DNA of 64,000 nucleotides, taken from Symbiodinium natans. Lineage: Eukaryota > Sar > Dinophyceae > Suessiales > Symbiodiniaceae. A program made the position numbers and the translations under genes. Shown here in pieces: positions 11,451 through 23,634 of the stretch (within the stretch, counting starts at the first letter, position 1; every line of letters starts with the position of its first letter). Under the pieces are notes generated by a model. It saw only the letters and a program-made list of their open reading frames with translations, had not been told where the DNA came from and made no database searches. The DNA lies in assembly GCA_905221605.1 (NCBI GenBank), contig CAJNDS010000287.1:1-64000 (forward strand). The letters run 5' to 3'.

Positions 11451-11739
11451 TGTGATCGTGCACCAGGGCAGGTACAGCAGTGCAAGATCAGGGAGTATTG
11501 ACACCTAAGGGGTAACCATAGACACTCGTGTTGGTTTCAGAGAAGTGGCACTCGGGAGTTTTCGGCAACATCACGAGCTCAAAGCAATAGGGTTGCAGCC
11601 TGTTGCAGCGGCCTGTGGCTCGAAGAGCTACTGCAAGAAAGGGTGCGTCCGAACCGTTCTTGCTGACAGGAAGATTCGCAGCATGTCTGGCATTGAAGAA
11701 ATGGATCATATTGGATGGATCTCTTTCTTTTGAGTGCTC

Positions 11740-13024
11740 TCTGAGGTGCTGACCACGGCGGAGCTCCAGCGGGCGGCGCGACGCCTCAACGTGGAGCTCC
11801 GCGAGAGCGTTGCTGGCCCCTGGCGCGGCGCTCGGGAGCGGGGTTCGCAGTTCTAACAGTTCTGAGGGTCTCCCAAGTTTGATTTCGTCAGATTTGGTTG
11901 GGGGACAGCATGCGACAGCATGCGACAGCGCTCGAAGCCGAGGTACCAGATCGAGCTTTGGAGTGGTGACCGCCAGCTGGGCAAGACCAGTGGTTGGGCA
12001 CAGCCCTGGGCTGGCTGCCCGGGAGAGCGGGAGAGGATGCAACAGAGATTCTCGGGCTGCTCTCGCACTTTGCTTTCAGAAGCGGAGTCAAGTTTCCCCG
12101 GAACGCCTCAGGGAAGCCTGCACCTGGAGACCATCGAGGCCCATGGGCCCATCTGGCTCCGCAGAGCGTTGGCCCTTGCGCCATCCTTTGTAGCCGTCAG
12201 GTGCGGAAGTTCACAGGCTACTGGGTGGCAAAGCCCGCCAGGCGCGCCGCTGGCCGACTCTCTCACTCTTTCTTTAATTGCTCTCTCTTTGAAACCCCCC
12301 TCAGAATCTCAGAGAATCAGAGTTCAGAGAGCTCAGAAGAGAGCTCAGAAGAGAGCTCAGAAGAGAGCTCTGAGAGCCGCCGGGGAGGGCGGGGGCCGAG
12401 CCCAAGTCGGAGGACCAGGCGGCGCTGGAGGCGGAGGCCCGGCTCACTTCTTCAGAGAGGTGAGCTTTCAGAGCCCCCACACAGAGAGGAGTGCTTCCCC
12501 CCCCCCCGCAGCAGAAGTGCTCCGCCGCTCAGGAGAAGAAGCGGTACGCAGACGTGGCAAAGGCGCGCGGCCTGGAAGAGTGTGTGCATTTTTAATGGTT
12601 AAAAATAGAATAGTGTGGCTGCTTTTCAAAAAACACAAAAGACCGAAGCTGCCAGAGGTCGCTCGATGGTTTGGCTTGCTGCTTTCCATGGCGATCGCCT
12701 GCCACGGCCCCAAGGGCCCCAAAGGGCCCCAAAGGGCCCCAAAGGGCCCCAAAGGGCCCCAACGGCCGGCCCCGAGCTTGACGTGGTCCTGACATCCATG
12801 CTGGGGAGATTCAGGTTGGAACAGGGAGAGATCCCCATTCTTCTGCAAGGAGGCAAGGGTGTTCTTCGATTCTCAGAACGTTGCACATGTTCTCAGAACG
12901 TTGCACATGTTGCACATGTTGCACATGTTGCACATGTTGCACTGTGCTTCTCATGTTCAGGCGTTCCTGCTTGCCATCTACGATGAAGAGAAGCAGCATG
13001 AACGCCTTGTCCGCTATTACAAAG
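11740..13024 (+). CDS. Unidentified gene, scattered probable exons
   Basis: Four + strand stretches look like real protein: about 11746-11836 (TTAELQRAARRLNVELRES), about 12394-12457 (AEPKSEDQAALEAEARLTSS), about 12530-12578 (EKKRYADVAKARGLEE, after a ctcag acceptor) and about 12960-13024 (AFLLAIYDEEKQHERLVRYY, with donor aag|gtgcag). Together they suggest a charged, helical, possibly coiled-coil protein. I recognise no family. The gaps contain short tandem repeats, as expected if they are introns. Start, stop and several borders are unresolved, and the stretches could belong to more than one gene. Confidence 0.35.
12327..12372. repeat. 12-bp tandem repeat (gagctcagaaga)
   Basis: About four near-identical copies in a probable intron. 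Confidence 0.85.
12706..12763. repeat. 10-bp tandem repeat (ggccccaaag)
   Basis: Five to six copies, nearly perfect. Frames through it are Gly/Pro/Lys artefacts. Confidence 0.9.
12871..12943. repeat. Nested 20-bp and 9-bp tandem repeat (tctcagaacg, ttgcacatg)
   Basis: Two copies of a 20-bp unit (tctcagaacgttgcacatgt) are followed by further copies of its ttgcacatg part alone, showing a short unit amplified out of a longer one. Confidence 0.85.
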
Positions 13025-14640
13025 GTGCAGCGCAAAAAGGAGTACAAACTGAGAGCTCCGATCGAAAGCCGGAGGCCTTGGCTTCAAAGTCATCAAGGAT
13101 GCAGAAAGCATCGACTACCAGGACCAGGCTGTGGAACTGTGGAACCCTCGATTTCTTGTATCATGATGGTACACGATGGTACACTGGCACACAGTATGCC
13201 GGTGGCATGCCGCAGACAGGAAGGCTGGATACGGCACACAGTGCAAGCGCAGAGAGCGGCACTGGTTGAGTGTCACCCCGTGCATGTCGCTGCACAGCAC
13301 CAAGTAACAGTGTAAAGGCATGTAGCGGAACTTGCCATGCTCGACTTTGCAAGACGCGATCACGGTTCTCTGCACTAGTCACTCGCTGCCATGGCGACCA
13401 GCCGGAGCAGGGATGTCCGGCAGAGCCTTCAAACCTGGAAGGCAGGTGTTCGAGGGGCTTTGAAAGCAAACCAAGCAGGAGACGACTGACATGCATCCAA
13501 GCATTTCTAAAGACGCCGGGGTTTCACTCGTGGTATTTGCCGACAAACAGAAGACAAGCTGCCACGTGCAGCAGTTGGGCCCTCACCAGACCTTTGCAGT
13601 CTGAAGGCACTATCCCTGGTGATGCTGGGGCTGCTTGGTCGGTCGGAAGGCTTCGTAAGACGTGGACTCGGCCTGTCTGTGCGGATCTATGTTTGCATGG
13701 GCTTCTGGGACAGCAAGTGAGGCCTGCCGCGACGGACAGTGGCTGTCAGGCACTCAGCATCCGCACACATCCACATGAAGTGTCAAGAGAAGTGGGTATT
13801 CAGATGTGTTCTTTCTTGAAAGCGACGATTTGCAAAGCAGCAGGTGCTTGCAGCCTCTATGGTTCCACTTCCGGCTGCAGGTCTGGATTGTAGTGTAGGG
13901 AATTGTAGTAACATTGTAGCACTTGCAGAAGACATTAAATCATTGGTCCTGGTAGTGCATTCCTTTGTTTGCATAGCCGGCATAGCCCTGCCGGCCCGCG
14001 AGGGGACGAGCCGCTGCGAGTGACGCGGCCGGAGACGGACTGGAGCTCGGATTTCCAGCAAAGGGAGCAGGGAAGGTGCAAAGGTGAAGGAGAGGAAGGA
14101 GAGAAAGCATGGGGAAGGTTCAGTTTTATGAAGGTTCCCTGTTCCCCCTTTGATCTGCTGTTCTCGAGGGTCTTGCGTTGTACTCGTACGACCTTCCCGC
14201 TCTCGGCTTCGAGGCCAGGACCACGTCTGCTGGTGGGCTGATCACGAGATGTGAGCCAGGAGCGGAACCGCGCGGCCAACGCAAGGGATCCTGGGCCAGA
14301 TCCTTGAAAAGGGGGGGGTCTCTCTTGCAACAGCCCCCCCCCCCATGGCCCAAGCTTCAAAGCTAGCGGTGGAGGCTGCTGGGCTTGGCCGCGGAGTTTG
14401 CGTCCAAGCAGGGAAGCTCGGCCCCAGCTCGCAGAGCAAAACAAGTCCATCCGTGGTTTGGTTGTGAGGTTTTCTCCACGTGTTACTTTGTCTATTGCTG
14501 TATATGTATGTGTGTGTGTGTGTGTGTGAGATTGATTTTTGAGAAGCTCCGCTTTTCATCCCAGGAGTCAGGATAACCTCTGGAGAGGCTCCGCAGGAAG
14601 AGTGCTCGCAGTAAAAAGGATGTCCAAAGTTCAAAGCATC
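13025..14640. other. Region with no supportable gene
   Basis: Open frames occur on both strands (for example 13270-13893 +), but none shows a family motif or consistent splice borders. Includes a (GT)n run at about 14508-14530. Confidence 0.45.
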
Positions 14641-14649
14641 TCGCCATGA

Positions 14650-16006
14650 GCAGGACTTCGTCAAGCGACGGCGCCTTACGGTTCCAAGAAGCCGCCAAAA
14701 GGCTGGTCTTGCATGCTGGGCATGGCGGTGGTCTTGACAGGGCTGTGATGGAAAGCAGGCTTGCTGGTGTTCGTTTCCCTCTGACATCTTCGTGAGAGAA
14801 GTGCTGTAGCGAGGTATTGAAGTACTCACTGGGCGAGGAGGAGGACACCGGTCGCTGTGGTTTGAATGTCTGCGAGCTGCGAGGTTTCCCGGGTTTTCAA
14901 ACCATTTCACCTCCAGCTGTGGAGGGACGCAGACTCGCTGCTCTTTGTCATCATAGTGATCCACAACTGTTACACGCGGATGCCCCAAGATGTTCCGGAA
15001 GTTTCCTGATGCCCTTCCACAGGACTTGATGGAAGCCTTAGCCAGTGGCCCAGCCGATGAAGGGCCTTCCAGCTGAGTTCTGTGACGCGGCGCTGATGTG
15101 ACATCGAGGTTAAAGAGACGCAGGCAGGGGTGTGGAGGGTCCTTGCAAGTGGGCATGCAGCTTGGCTCGCCTAGAGGAAGATGATTCGGAGGTCTTGAAG
15201 CACTGCGTGGGTGCCAAGCTTCAGACAAGATAGCAGAAGGGAAGAGATTGGGATTAGACCTGAAGTTTGAGCTGGAATTAGAATTGGACTTAGACTTGGA
15301 GTGCGACTCAGGCGCAGAATTGTAGGAGAAGAGAAGACGCGTGAACGTGACAACATGTGGGGCGACTGGGAGACCTTTCCGCAATGCCCTTGGGCGGTGA
15401 CTTGGGCTGCTGAATCTCTGAGGCTGGTGGCGCGTGCTGAGGAAGAGCTCGGGGGGAAAGAGCGTGATCATGCAGATTACCATGCCCGAAGCCCTCGACT
15501 CAAACTCTGTGTCCAGATGATAACTGCTGTTCGTCTGTTCCAGGACATGTCTCTAGACATCTGCCCTCATATGCCGCGATACGCCCTCGCTAAGGAGTTG
15601 ACCGCAGATTTGCGGCAGCCGATGGAGGCACCTCAGCATGTGGTGTAGCCCAGCATATCTCAGCATGCTCGGCCGAAGCGTTCGGGGCAGATCTCGGGAG
15701 CCTGCAGGCTATCCTGCAAAGCTTCCAGCTGAGCTAGTGCTGAGCTAGTGGCTCGCAAGGGAAAAGGAGAAGCGCGCGTGTGCTGAGCCTTGTGAACTAT
15801 GGAAGGATCGCCATCTCTGCGCAATCTCCCATCCATCTTCATTTTGCTGCAGAGGTGATCTGGGGTGGCCAGGGCACGTTGATGCGAACGAATGAGGAGG
15901 ACTTCATGCGAAGATGGACGCCTGTGGCACGGGCCTCCGAGCCTGGTAGCCCTGAAGCCATGGCACGGCATGGACTCTGTGTTGACTGTGACCTGCATTT
16001 CAAAAG
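14650..16006 (+). CDS. Unidentified multi-exon gene upstream of the PEP synthase array
   Basis: Protein-like + strand stretches: about 14650-14790 (ALRFQEAAKRLVLHAGHGGG), about 14980-15074 (KMFRKFPDALPQDLMEALAS), about 15130-15222 (ACSLARLEEDDSEVLKHCV), about 15400-15520 (LVARAEEELGGKERDHADYH) and 15853-16006 (a tgctgcag acceptor, then VIWGGQGTLMRTNEEDFMRR, ending at donor aaaag|gtgcgg). No domain is recognised. A 413-codon frame on the opposite strand (14242-15483) overlaps but looks like the shadow. Donors and acceptors other than those given are unresolved. Its end lies only about 130 bp before the first array unit. Confidence 0.4.
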
Positions 16007-16311
16007 GTGCGGCAGTTGGCCGGGCCCAACCGGAAGAGACCTCAGGGGGCTGCCAGCCGCTGCAGCTGCAAGAAGCTAGCGCCTTTGCCAGCTCCTTGCA
16101 AAGGATGGGTCGCAGCGACCAAGCCTGAGTGTGGGCCAGCAATTTTCTGCGCTCCGAGTCGCAAAAAAACAAAAGCCGGGGTGCCTTGGAAAAATTTGCA
16201 TCTAGGCACCGGCTGAGTGTCCACTTCCCAGGTTCTCACGATTTGGCAAGCATTTGCAGTTTCAATTCTCCGGGTCTGCCTCACTGCCAGCCCACTCCAG
16301 GCCTCCGAGCC

Positions 16312-19099
16312 ATGGCCGTGCATAGCAAGATGTCCAGTTCCCGCCGCGCAGCGGCAGCTGCCCTTGGGGCAGGTGCCTGCGCGCTTGCCGGCACCAGCTT
16401 TGTGACCCCGCAGGCGGCACAAGCACCGCAGGCTGTCCGCCAGAGCCTCGGTGATGCCACGCTGAGGGAGTCTCGCAGCGTGTCGTCCAGCAGCTTCAGC
16501 ACCGTCGCTGGCGTGGCCAGCATGGTGGGCCTTGCTGCTGTTGCCGGCCTCGGCCAGCACCGCAGTGCCAAGGCACCCAAGCAGCATCGGGTGGTCTCGG
16601 CGCAGGCAAGAGGTGGTGAGGAGGACACGCGGGGATGCATTCCTCTGGAAGAGCTGCGCAACACCGACGTGGACAAGGTCGGTGGAAAGAGTGCATCCCT
16701 AGGTGAGATGATCTCGCAGCTTTCGGACGTGGGCGTTCCGGTGCCGGGAGGCTTCAGCACTACGTCCTTCGCCTACAAGGAGTTCCTGGACAAGGGCGGC
16801 ATCAATGAGTTCATCAACGACAAGCTCTCGGATGAGTCCATCTACGAGGACGTGGACAAGCTGATGAAGGTGGGCAAGGAGATCCGTGACAAAATCATGG
16901 ACACACCCTTCCAGCCCAACTTCGAGGAGGAGCTGAAGTCGGAGTGGGAGCGCGTGAGCGGGGGAGATGAGAAGTTCACCTTTGCGGTGCGCTCCTCTGC
17001 CACGGCCGAGGACTTGCCCGACGCCTCCTTTGCTGGCCAGCAGGAGACTTACCTGAACGTCATGGGCTATGCCGACATGAAGGAGAAGGTGCACCTGGTG
17101 TTCGCATCCCTGTTCACGGACCGAGCAATCTCGTACCGCCATGACCGCGGCTTTGAGCACGAGAAGGTGCAGCTCTGCGCGACCTGCCAAAAGATGGTGC
17201 GCAGCGAGACAGGCTCCGCGGGGGTGATGTTCTCCTTGGACACGGAGAGCGGCTTCAAGGACGTTGTCTTTGTGACCTCCGCGTACGGATTGGGCGAGAC
17301 TGTTGTCGGCGGCACCGTGAACCCAGACGAGTGGTATGTCTTCAAGCCGACCCTGGCAGAGGGCAAGAAGTCCATCATCTCCCGCACCATGGGATCCAAG
17401 CTCGTGAAGATGGTGTACAAGAAGGGTGGAGGGTCCGAAACCATTGACACCAGCGGCGAGGAGAGGGAAAGCTGGTCAGCAAGCGACGAGGAGGTGAACG
17501 CTCTGGCAGAGATGGCCGTGAAGATCGAGAAGCACTACGGGCGGCCTATGGACATCGAGTGGGCGCGGGACGGCGATGACGGCAAGCTTTACATTGTTCA
17601 GGCTCGCCCAGAGACCGTTGCCTCCCAGAAGAAGGTGGGTGTCATTGAGGAGTACAAGATGCTGGAGAAGGGTGGCGAGACGGTCGCAGAAGGCCGCGCT
17701 GTCGGCAAGCGAATTGGAAGTGGCAAGGTGAACATCTTGACCAGCATCGACCAGATGTCTGAGTTCAACCAGGGCGAGGTCTTGGTGGCAGACATGACTG
17801 ACCCTGACTGGGAGCCCATCATGAAGAAGGCAGGGGTTCAAACGGAAAAGGCAGAAAAGGCATTGGCAGCTTGGGTCCTCCCCCCGCCCGCCTCCCCCCC
17901 CCTTTCCCGGCCCCACGTTGTCGCATGCCATTGCCCTCGCTTGTCGTCAGGCCGGTGCAATCATCACGAACCGTGGTGGCCGCACCTGCCACGCAGCCAT
18001 CATTGCACGTGAGCTCGGCATCCCGGCAATTGTCGGGTGCGGAGATGCCACGGAGAAGGTCAAGAAGGGTGACCCTGTCACCGTCTCTTGTGCCGAGGGC
18101 GACACTGGGTTCATCTACAAGGGCGAGCTGAAGTTCGAGAGGAATGTGCAGGACTTGGGTGAACTTCCCGAGGTTGGCTTGAAGATCATGATGAATGTTG
18201 GCAATCCGGAGACGGCCTTTAGCTTCGGCCAGCTCCCCAACGAAGGCATCGGCCTGGCCCGCCTCGAGTTCGTCATCAACAATGCCATCGGGGTGCACCC
18301 GAAGGCCCTCCTAAACTATGACACCCTGGACGCCGAGACGAAAGCGTTGGTGGATGACCGCATGAGGGGCTACGCCAGCCCCAAGGAGTTCTACATCAAC
18401 AAGATTGCCGAGGGTGTGGCTACCCTGGCCGCCTCCGTGTACCCCAAGCGCATCATTGTGCGCCTGTCCGATTTCAAGTCCAACGAGTACAAGAGCTTGA
18501 TTGGTGGTGAGCAGTATGAGCCGGATGAGGAGAACCCCATGATTGGCTTCCGCGGCTGCGGCCGATACACTGACCCTTTCTTCGAGGAGTGCTTCGCTAT
18601 GGAGCTGGAGGCCGTGAAGATCGTGCGTGGCGAGATGGGCCTGAAGAACGTGGAGATCATGATTCCGTTCGTGCGCACCCTGGACATGGCCAAGGATGTC
18701 AACGAGGTCCTCGAGAAGAATGGCCTGAAGCGAGGAGAGGATGGGCTGAAGGTGAACATGATGGCCGAACTGCCCAGCAACGTCTTCCTGGCCGAGGAGT
18801 TCCTGGAGTACTTCGATGGGTTCTCCATCGGAAGCAACGACCTCACGCAGCTGACGCTGGGCCTTGACCGTGATTCAGGCCTGGTTGCACAGTACTTCGA
18901 TGAGAGGAATCCAGCGGTCATGAAAGGCCTGGAGACCTTGATCAAGGCGGCCAAGGCCAAGGGCAAGTACGTCGGCATCTGTGGCCAGGGCCCCTCGGAC
19001 CACCCCGACCTTGCCAAGTGGCTCATGGACCAGGGCATCGACTCCGTGTCCCTGAACCCGGACTCCGTGATCCCCACCTGGCAGTTCCTGAGCAAGTAA
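16312..19099 (+). CDS. ppsA: Plastid-targeted phosphoenolpyruvate synthase, array copy 1
   Basis: Two exons, 16312-17829 and 17951-19099, give 888 aa. The enzyme makes PEP, AMP and phosphate from pyruvate, ATP and water. Residues 1-12 are charged; 13-29 form a hydrophobic signal-peptide core; FVTP sits at 30-33; 64-80 is a second hydrophobic segment followed by a basic patch. This is the layout of class I dinoflagellate plastid leaders. The mature part starts near 115: ATP-binding domain (GGKSASLGE at 124-132) to about QARPET at 430, swivelling phosphohistidine domain with NRGGRTCH (catalytic His520), and C-terminal PEP/pyruvate barrel with GICGQGPSDH (Cys850). DMTDPDWEPIMKKA and VRSSATAEDLPDAS mark the PpsA family rather than PPDK. 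The start at 16312 is the first ATG shared by all copies. The intron is 121 bp, GC-AG, phase 0. Confidence 0.95.
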
Positions 19100-19600
19100 G
19101 AGTGATTTGTGACGCAGTAGCAATTTTCTTCTGGGTGTGGGGATTTCACGGCCGCCCATGTACGTCGCTAATGTATGGCACACATTTTGCTCGTTTTGCA
19201 CGTGTCAAGTGTGCGCTCTTCGAGTATGTTTTCTGCTATCTATCATGGATACACCGGCTGACGGCCTGGATGAGCGCTTGATGGAGTGCTCTGAAGGGCT
19301 GACAACAAACCGCGCGTCAAGGTGTGAGCACACCAGCGATCACAGGAAAACAGGATAAACCGGGTGTTGTGTCCTGCTTGTGCAATTGCCTACAAGCTGT
19401 AGTGATACTCATGCACTTCGCTGCAGCGCAATTTTCTGCGCTCCGAGTCGCAAAAAAACAAAAGCCGGGGTGCCTTGGAAAAATTTGCATCTAGGCACCG
19501 GCTGAGTGTCCACTTCCCAGGTTCTCACGATTTGGCAAGCATTTGCAGTTTCAATTCTCCGGGCCTGCCTCACTGCCAGCCCACTCCAGGCCTCCGAGCC
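19100..19600. other. Spacer between PEP synthase copies 1 and 2
   Basis: The first ~255 bp match the sequence after copy 2 almost exactly. From 19428 it matches the DNA upstream of copy 1 (from 16139) almost exactly, with only single-base differences seen, giving a unit offset of 3289 bp. It must contain 3' UTR, any 5' UTR and a trans-splice acceptor, but no promoter motif is evident. The DNA upstream of the ATG is pyrimidine-rich with several AGs. Confidence 0.7.
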
Positions 19601-22392
19601 ATGGCCGTGCATAGCAAGATGTCCAGTTCCCGCCGCGCAGCGGCAGCTGCCCTTGGGGCAGGTGCCTGCGCGCTTGCCGGCACCAGCTTTGTGACCCCGC
19701 AGGCGGCACAAGCACCGCAGGCTGTCCGCCAGAGCCTCGGTGATGCCACGCTGAGGGAGTCTCGCAGCGTGTCGTCCAGCAGCTTCAGCACCGTCGCTGG
19801 CGTGGCCAGCATGGTGGGCCTTGCTGCTGTTGCCGGCCTCGGCCAGCACCGCAGTGCCAAGGCACCCAAGCAGCATCGGGTGGTCTCGGCGCAGGCAAGA
19901 GGTGGTGAGGAGGACACGCGGGGATGCATTCCTCTGGAAGAGCTGCGCAACACCGACGTGGACAAGGTCGGTGGAAAGAGTGCATCCCTAGGTGAGATGA
20001 TCTCGCAGCTTTCGGACGTGGGCGTTCCGGTGCCGGGAGGCTTCAGCACTACGTCCTTCGCCTACAAGGAGTTCCTGGACAAGGGCGGCATCAATGAGTT
20101 CATCAACGACAAGCTCTCGGATGAGTCCATCTACGAGGACGTGGACAAGCTGATGAAGGTGGGCAAGGAGATCCGTGACAAAATCATGGACACACCCTTC
20201 CAGCCCAACTTCGAGGAGGAGCTGAAGTCGGAGTGGGAGCGCGTGAGCGGGGGAGATGAGAAGTTCACCTTTGCGGTGCGCTCCTCTGCCACGGCCGAGG
20301 ACTTGCCCGACGCCTCCTTTGCTGGCCAGCAGGAGACTTACCTGAACGTCATGGGCTATGCCGACATGAAGGAGAAGGTGCACCTGGTGTTCGCATCCCT
20401 GTTCACGGACCGAGCAATCTCGTACCGCCATGACCGCGGCTTTGAGCACGAGAAGGTGCAGCTCTGCGCGACCTGCCAAAAGATGGTGCGCAGCGAGACA
20501 GGCTCCGCGGGGGTGATGTTCTCCTTGGACACGGAGAGCGGCTTCAAGGACGTTGTCTTTGTGACCTCCGCGTACGGATTGGGCGAGACTGTTGTCGGCG
20601 GCACCGTGAACCCAGACGAGTGGTATGTCTTCAAGCCGACCCTGGCAGAGGGCAAGAAGTCCATCATCTCCCGCACCATGGGCTCCAAGCTCGTGAAGAT
20701 GGTGTACAAGAAGGGTGGAGGGTCCGAAACCATTGACACCAGCGGCGAGGAGAGGGAAAGCTGGTCAGCAAGCGACGAGGAGGTGAACGCTCTGGCAGAG
20801 ATGGCCGTGAAGATCGAGAAGCACTACGGGCGGCCTATGGACATCGAGTGGGCGCGGGACGGCGATGACGGCAAGCTTTACATTGTTCAGGCTCGCCCAG
20901 AGACCGTTGCCTCCCAGAAGAAGGTGGGTGTCATTGAGGAGTACAAGATGCTGGAGAAGGGTGGCGAGACGGTCGCAGAAGGCCGCGCTGTCGGCAAGCG
21001 AATTGGAAGTGGCAAGGTGAACATCTTGACCAGCATCGACCAGATGTCTGAGTTCAACCAGGGCGAGGTCTTGGTGGCAGACATGACTGACCCTGACTGG
21101 GAGCCCATCATGAAGAAGGCAGGGGTTCGAACGGAAAAGGCAAAAAAGGCATTGGCAGCTTGGGTCCTCCCCCCGCCCCCTCGCCTCCCCCCCCCTTTCC
21201 CGGCCCCACGTTGTCGCATGCCATTGCCCTCGCTTGTCGTCAGGCCGGTGCAATCATCACGAACCGTGGTGGCCGCACCTGCCACGCAGCCATCATTGCA
21301 CGTGAGCTCGGCATCCCGGCAATTGTCGGGTGCGGAGATGCCACGGAGAAGGTCAAGAAGGGTGACCCTGTCACCGTCTCTTGTGCCGAGGGCGACACTG
21401 GGTTCATCTACAAGGGCGAGCTGAAGTTCGAGAGGAATGTGCAGGACTTGGGTGAACTTCCCGAGGTTGGCTTGAAGATCATGATGAATGTTGGCAATCC
21501 GGAGACGGCCTTTAGCTTCGGCCAGCTCCCCAACGAAGGCATCGGCCTGGCCCGCCTCGAGTTCGTCATCAACAATGCCATCGGGGTGCACCCGAAGGCC
21601 CTCCTAAACTATGACACCCTGGACGCCGAGACGAAAGCGTTGGTGGATGACCGCATGAGGGGCTACGCCAGCCCCAAGGAGTTCTACATCAACAAGATTG
21701 CCGAGGGTGTGGCTACCCTGGCCGCCTCCGTGTACCCCAAGCGCATCATTGTGCGCCTGTCCGATTTCAAGTCCAACGAGTACAAGAGCTTGATTGGTGG
21801 TGAGCAGTATGAGCCGGATGAGGAGAACCCCATGATTGGCTTCCGCGGCTGCGGCCGCTACACTGACCCTTTCTTCGAGGAGTGCTTCGCCATGGAGCTG
21901 GAGGCCGTGAAGATCGTGCGTGGCGAGATGGGCCTGAAGAACGTGGAGATCATGATTCCGTTCGTGCGCACCCTGGACATGGCCAAGGATGTCAACGAGG
22001 TCCTCGAGAAGAATGGCCTGAAGCGAGGAGAGGATGGGCTGAAGGTGAACATGATGGCCGAACTGCCCAGCAACGTCTTCCTGGCCGAGGAGTTCCTGGA
22101 GTACTTCGATGGGTTCTCCATCGGAAGCAACGACCTCACGCAGCTGACGCTGGGCCTTGACCGTGATTCAGGCCTGGTTGCACAGTACTTCGATGAGAGG
22201 AATCCAGCGGTCATGAAAGGCCTGGAGACCTTGATCAAGGCGGCCAAGGCCAAGGGCAAGTACGTCGGCATCTGTGGCCAGGGCCCCTCGGACCACCCCG
22301 ACCTTGCCAAGTGGCTCATGGACCAGGGCATCGACTCCGTGTCCCTGAACCCGGACTCCGTGATCCCCACCTGGCAGTTCCTGAGCAAGTAA
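19601..22392 (+). CDS. ppsA: Plastid-targeted phosphoenolpyruvate synthase, array copy 2
   Basis: Exons 19601-21118 and 21244-22392. By reading, the protein matches copy 1, including Ala97, the leader, His520 and Cys850. Only scattered synonymous changes were noticed. The intron is 125 bp rather than 121: its C-rich tract carries a 4-bp insertion (ccctcgcc against cccgcc) shared with copy 4, while flanking DNA on both sides is shared with copy 1. Retention of this 125-bp intron would shift the frame differently from the 121-bp form. Confidence 0.95.
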
Positions 22393-22974
22393 GAGTGATT
22401 TGTGACTCAGTAGCAATTTTCTTCTGGGTGTGGGGATTTCACGGCCGCCCATGTACGTCGCTAATGTATTGCACACATTTTGCTCGTTTTGCACGTGTCA
22501 AGTGTGCGCTCTTCGAGTATGTTTTCTGCTATCTATCATGGATACACCGGCTGACGGCCTGGATGAGCGCTTGATGGAGTGCTCTGAAGGGCTGACAACA
22601 AACCGCGCGTCAAGGTGTGAGCACACCAGCGATCACAGGAAAACATGATGATGCATGCCCGGGTGAGCATTCGTTCGAACCTGGCAACCTGGCAATCACT
22701 GACATGATGCACATCACGCAAGCTACGACCAATCTCAAGTTCAAGTGGGTCAAAAAACCACCGCGGGCCTTAAGGGGTATGAAAATCCACGAGTTGATGG
22801 TCGCAGGGAGGGGCGCCCCCCCCCTTCTCCCCGTGTGTTGGACACTTGGGGCCATGGACAAGGCTCCGCTTACTACGTTTTATGAAGAGCAAGCAAAAAC
22901 AGACGCCAAATCCTTGCAGCATGCTTCGATGAAACCCACGCGCGGGGTGCTGGACGTTTGAGATCGGGATGCCG

Positions 22975-23250
22975 GGACGCTGAGATGCTCCGACGCGGAG
23001 ACGCCGTGACGCTGAAGTGCTGAGGCGCCAGGATGAGGTGCCACGCCGGGATGCTTAGTGGCTGAGGCGTTAGGATGCTGCGGCGCTGAGACTTTGGCAC
23101 GCCGGGATGCTGGGACAGCAAGACCCGGACGCTGAGACGCTGGGACGTTGAGATGCTTCGACATGGAGGCACCGGAACGTTGAGACGCTGACGCTGGGAC
23201 ACTGGGAGGCTGGGATGCTGAGACGCTGGGACGCTGGGGGGCGCGGTGCT
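22975..23250. repeat. Degenerate 9-bp repeat (gacgctgag / gacgctggg)
   Basis: Dozens of variants of a 9-mer, cleanest near 23128-23150 and 23215-23245 and increasingly decayed leftward, so amplification may be younger on the right. Confidence 0.8.
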
Positions 23251-23634
23251 GGGGCGCTGGGGCGCTGGGGGTGCGGGGGGTGCAGGGGGTGCTGGGGCGG
23301 GAGGGCTACATCGCAACATTCCAGAGTTGTGGATGTGTAGGTACCTGCTACGAGAAGTTTGGAATGGTTTGGAAGTCGGAAATACAATTATGATTGTTCT
23401 ATATTACTCAGACATGAATATAGCCATATAGCCCTCTCCACACCTCCACACACCCAGCCACATACCCATCACACTGTCACAACACCTGCAGCATAACCTC
23501 ACCGCGCTCCGCCCCACTTTCCTCCCAATGCAATGCTCACCATGGAAAATGCAAGTGTGGCTCTGTAAGGATCAGTGAAATAAATGGTTTCCTTACATAC
23601 ATAACCGCGATCCCAAGCATCCTCACAACCCACC

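Noticed and set aside
14242-15483. 413-aa minus-strand ORF
   Set aside because: No recognisable motif, includes a translated (GT)n run (THTHTH), and the opposite strand holds several exon-like stretches with plausible coding composition.
16231-16260. Relict spliced-leader sequence (gatttggcaag) upstream of copies 1 and 2
   Set aside because: Only about ten bases resemble the end of the dinoflagellate spliced leader, with a gap. This is within chance expectation.
16312-19099. Pyruvate phosphate dikinase (PPDK)
   Set aside because: The order and motifs (VRSSATAEDLPDAS, DMTDPDWEPIMKKA, GICGQGPSDH) and length fit PEP synthase. PPDK has a different N-terminal region and signature loops.
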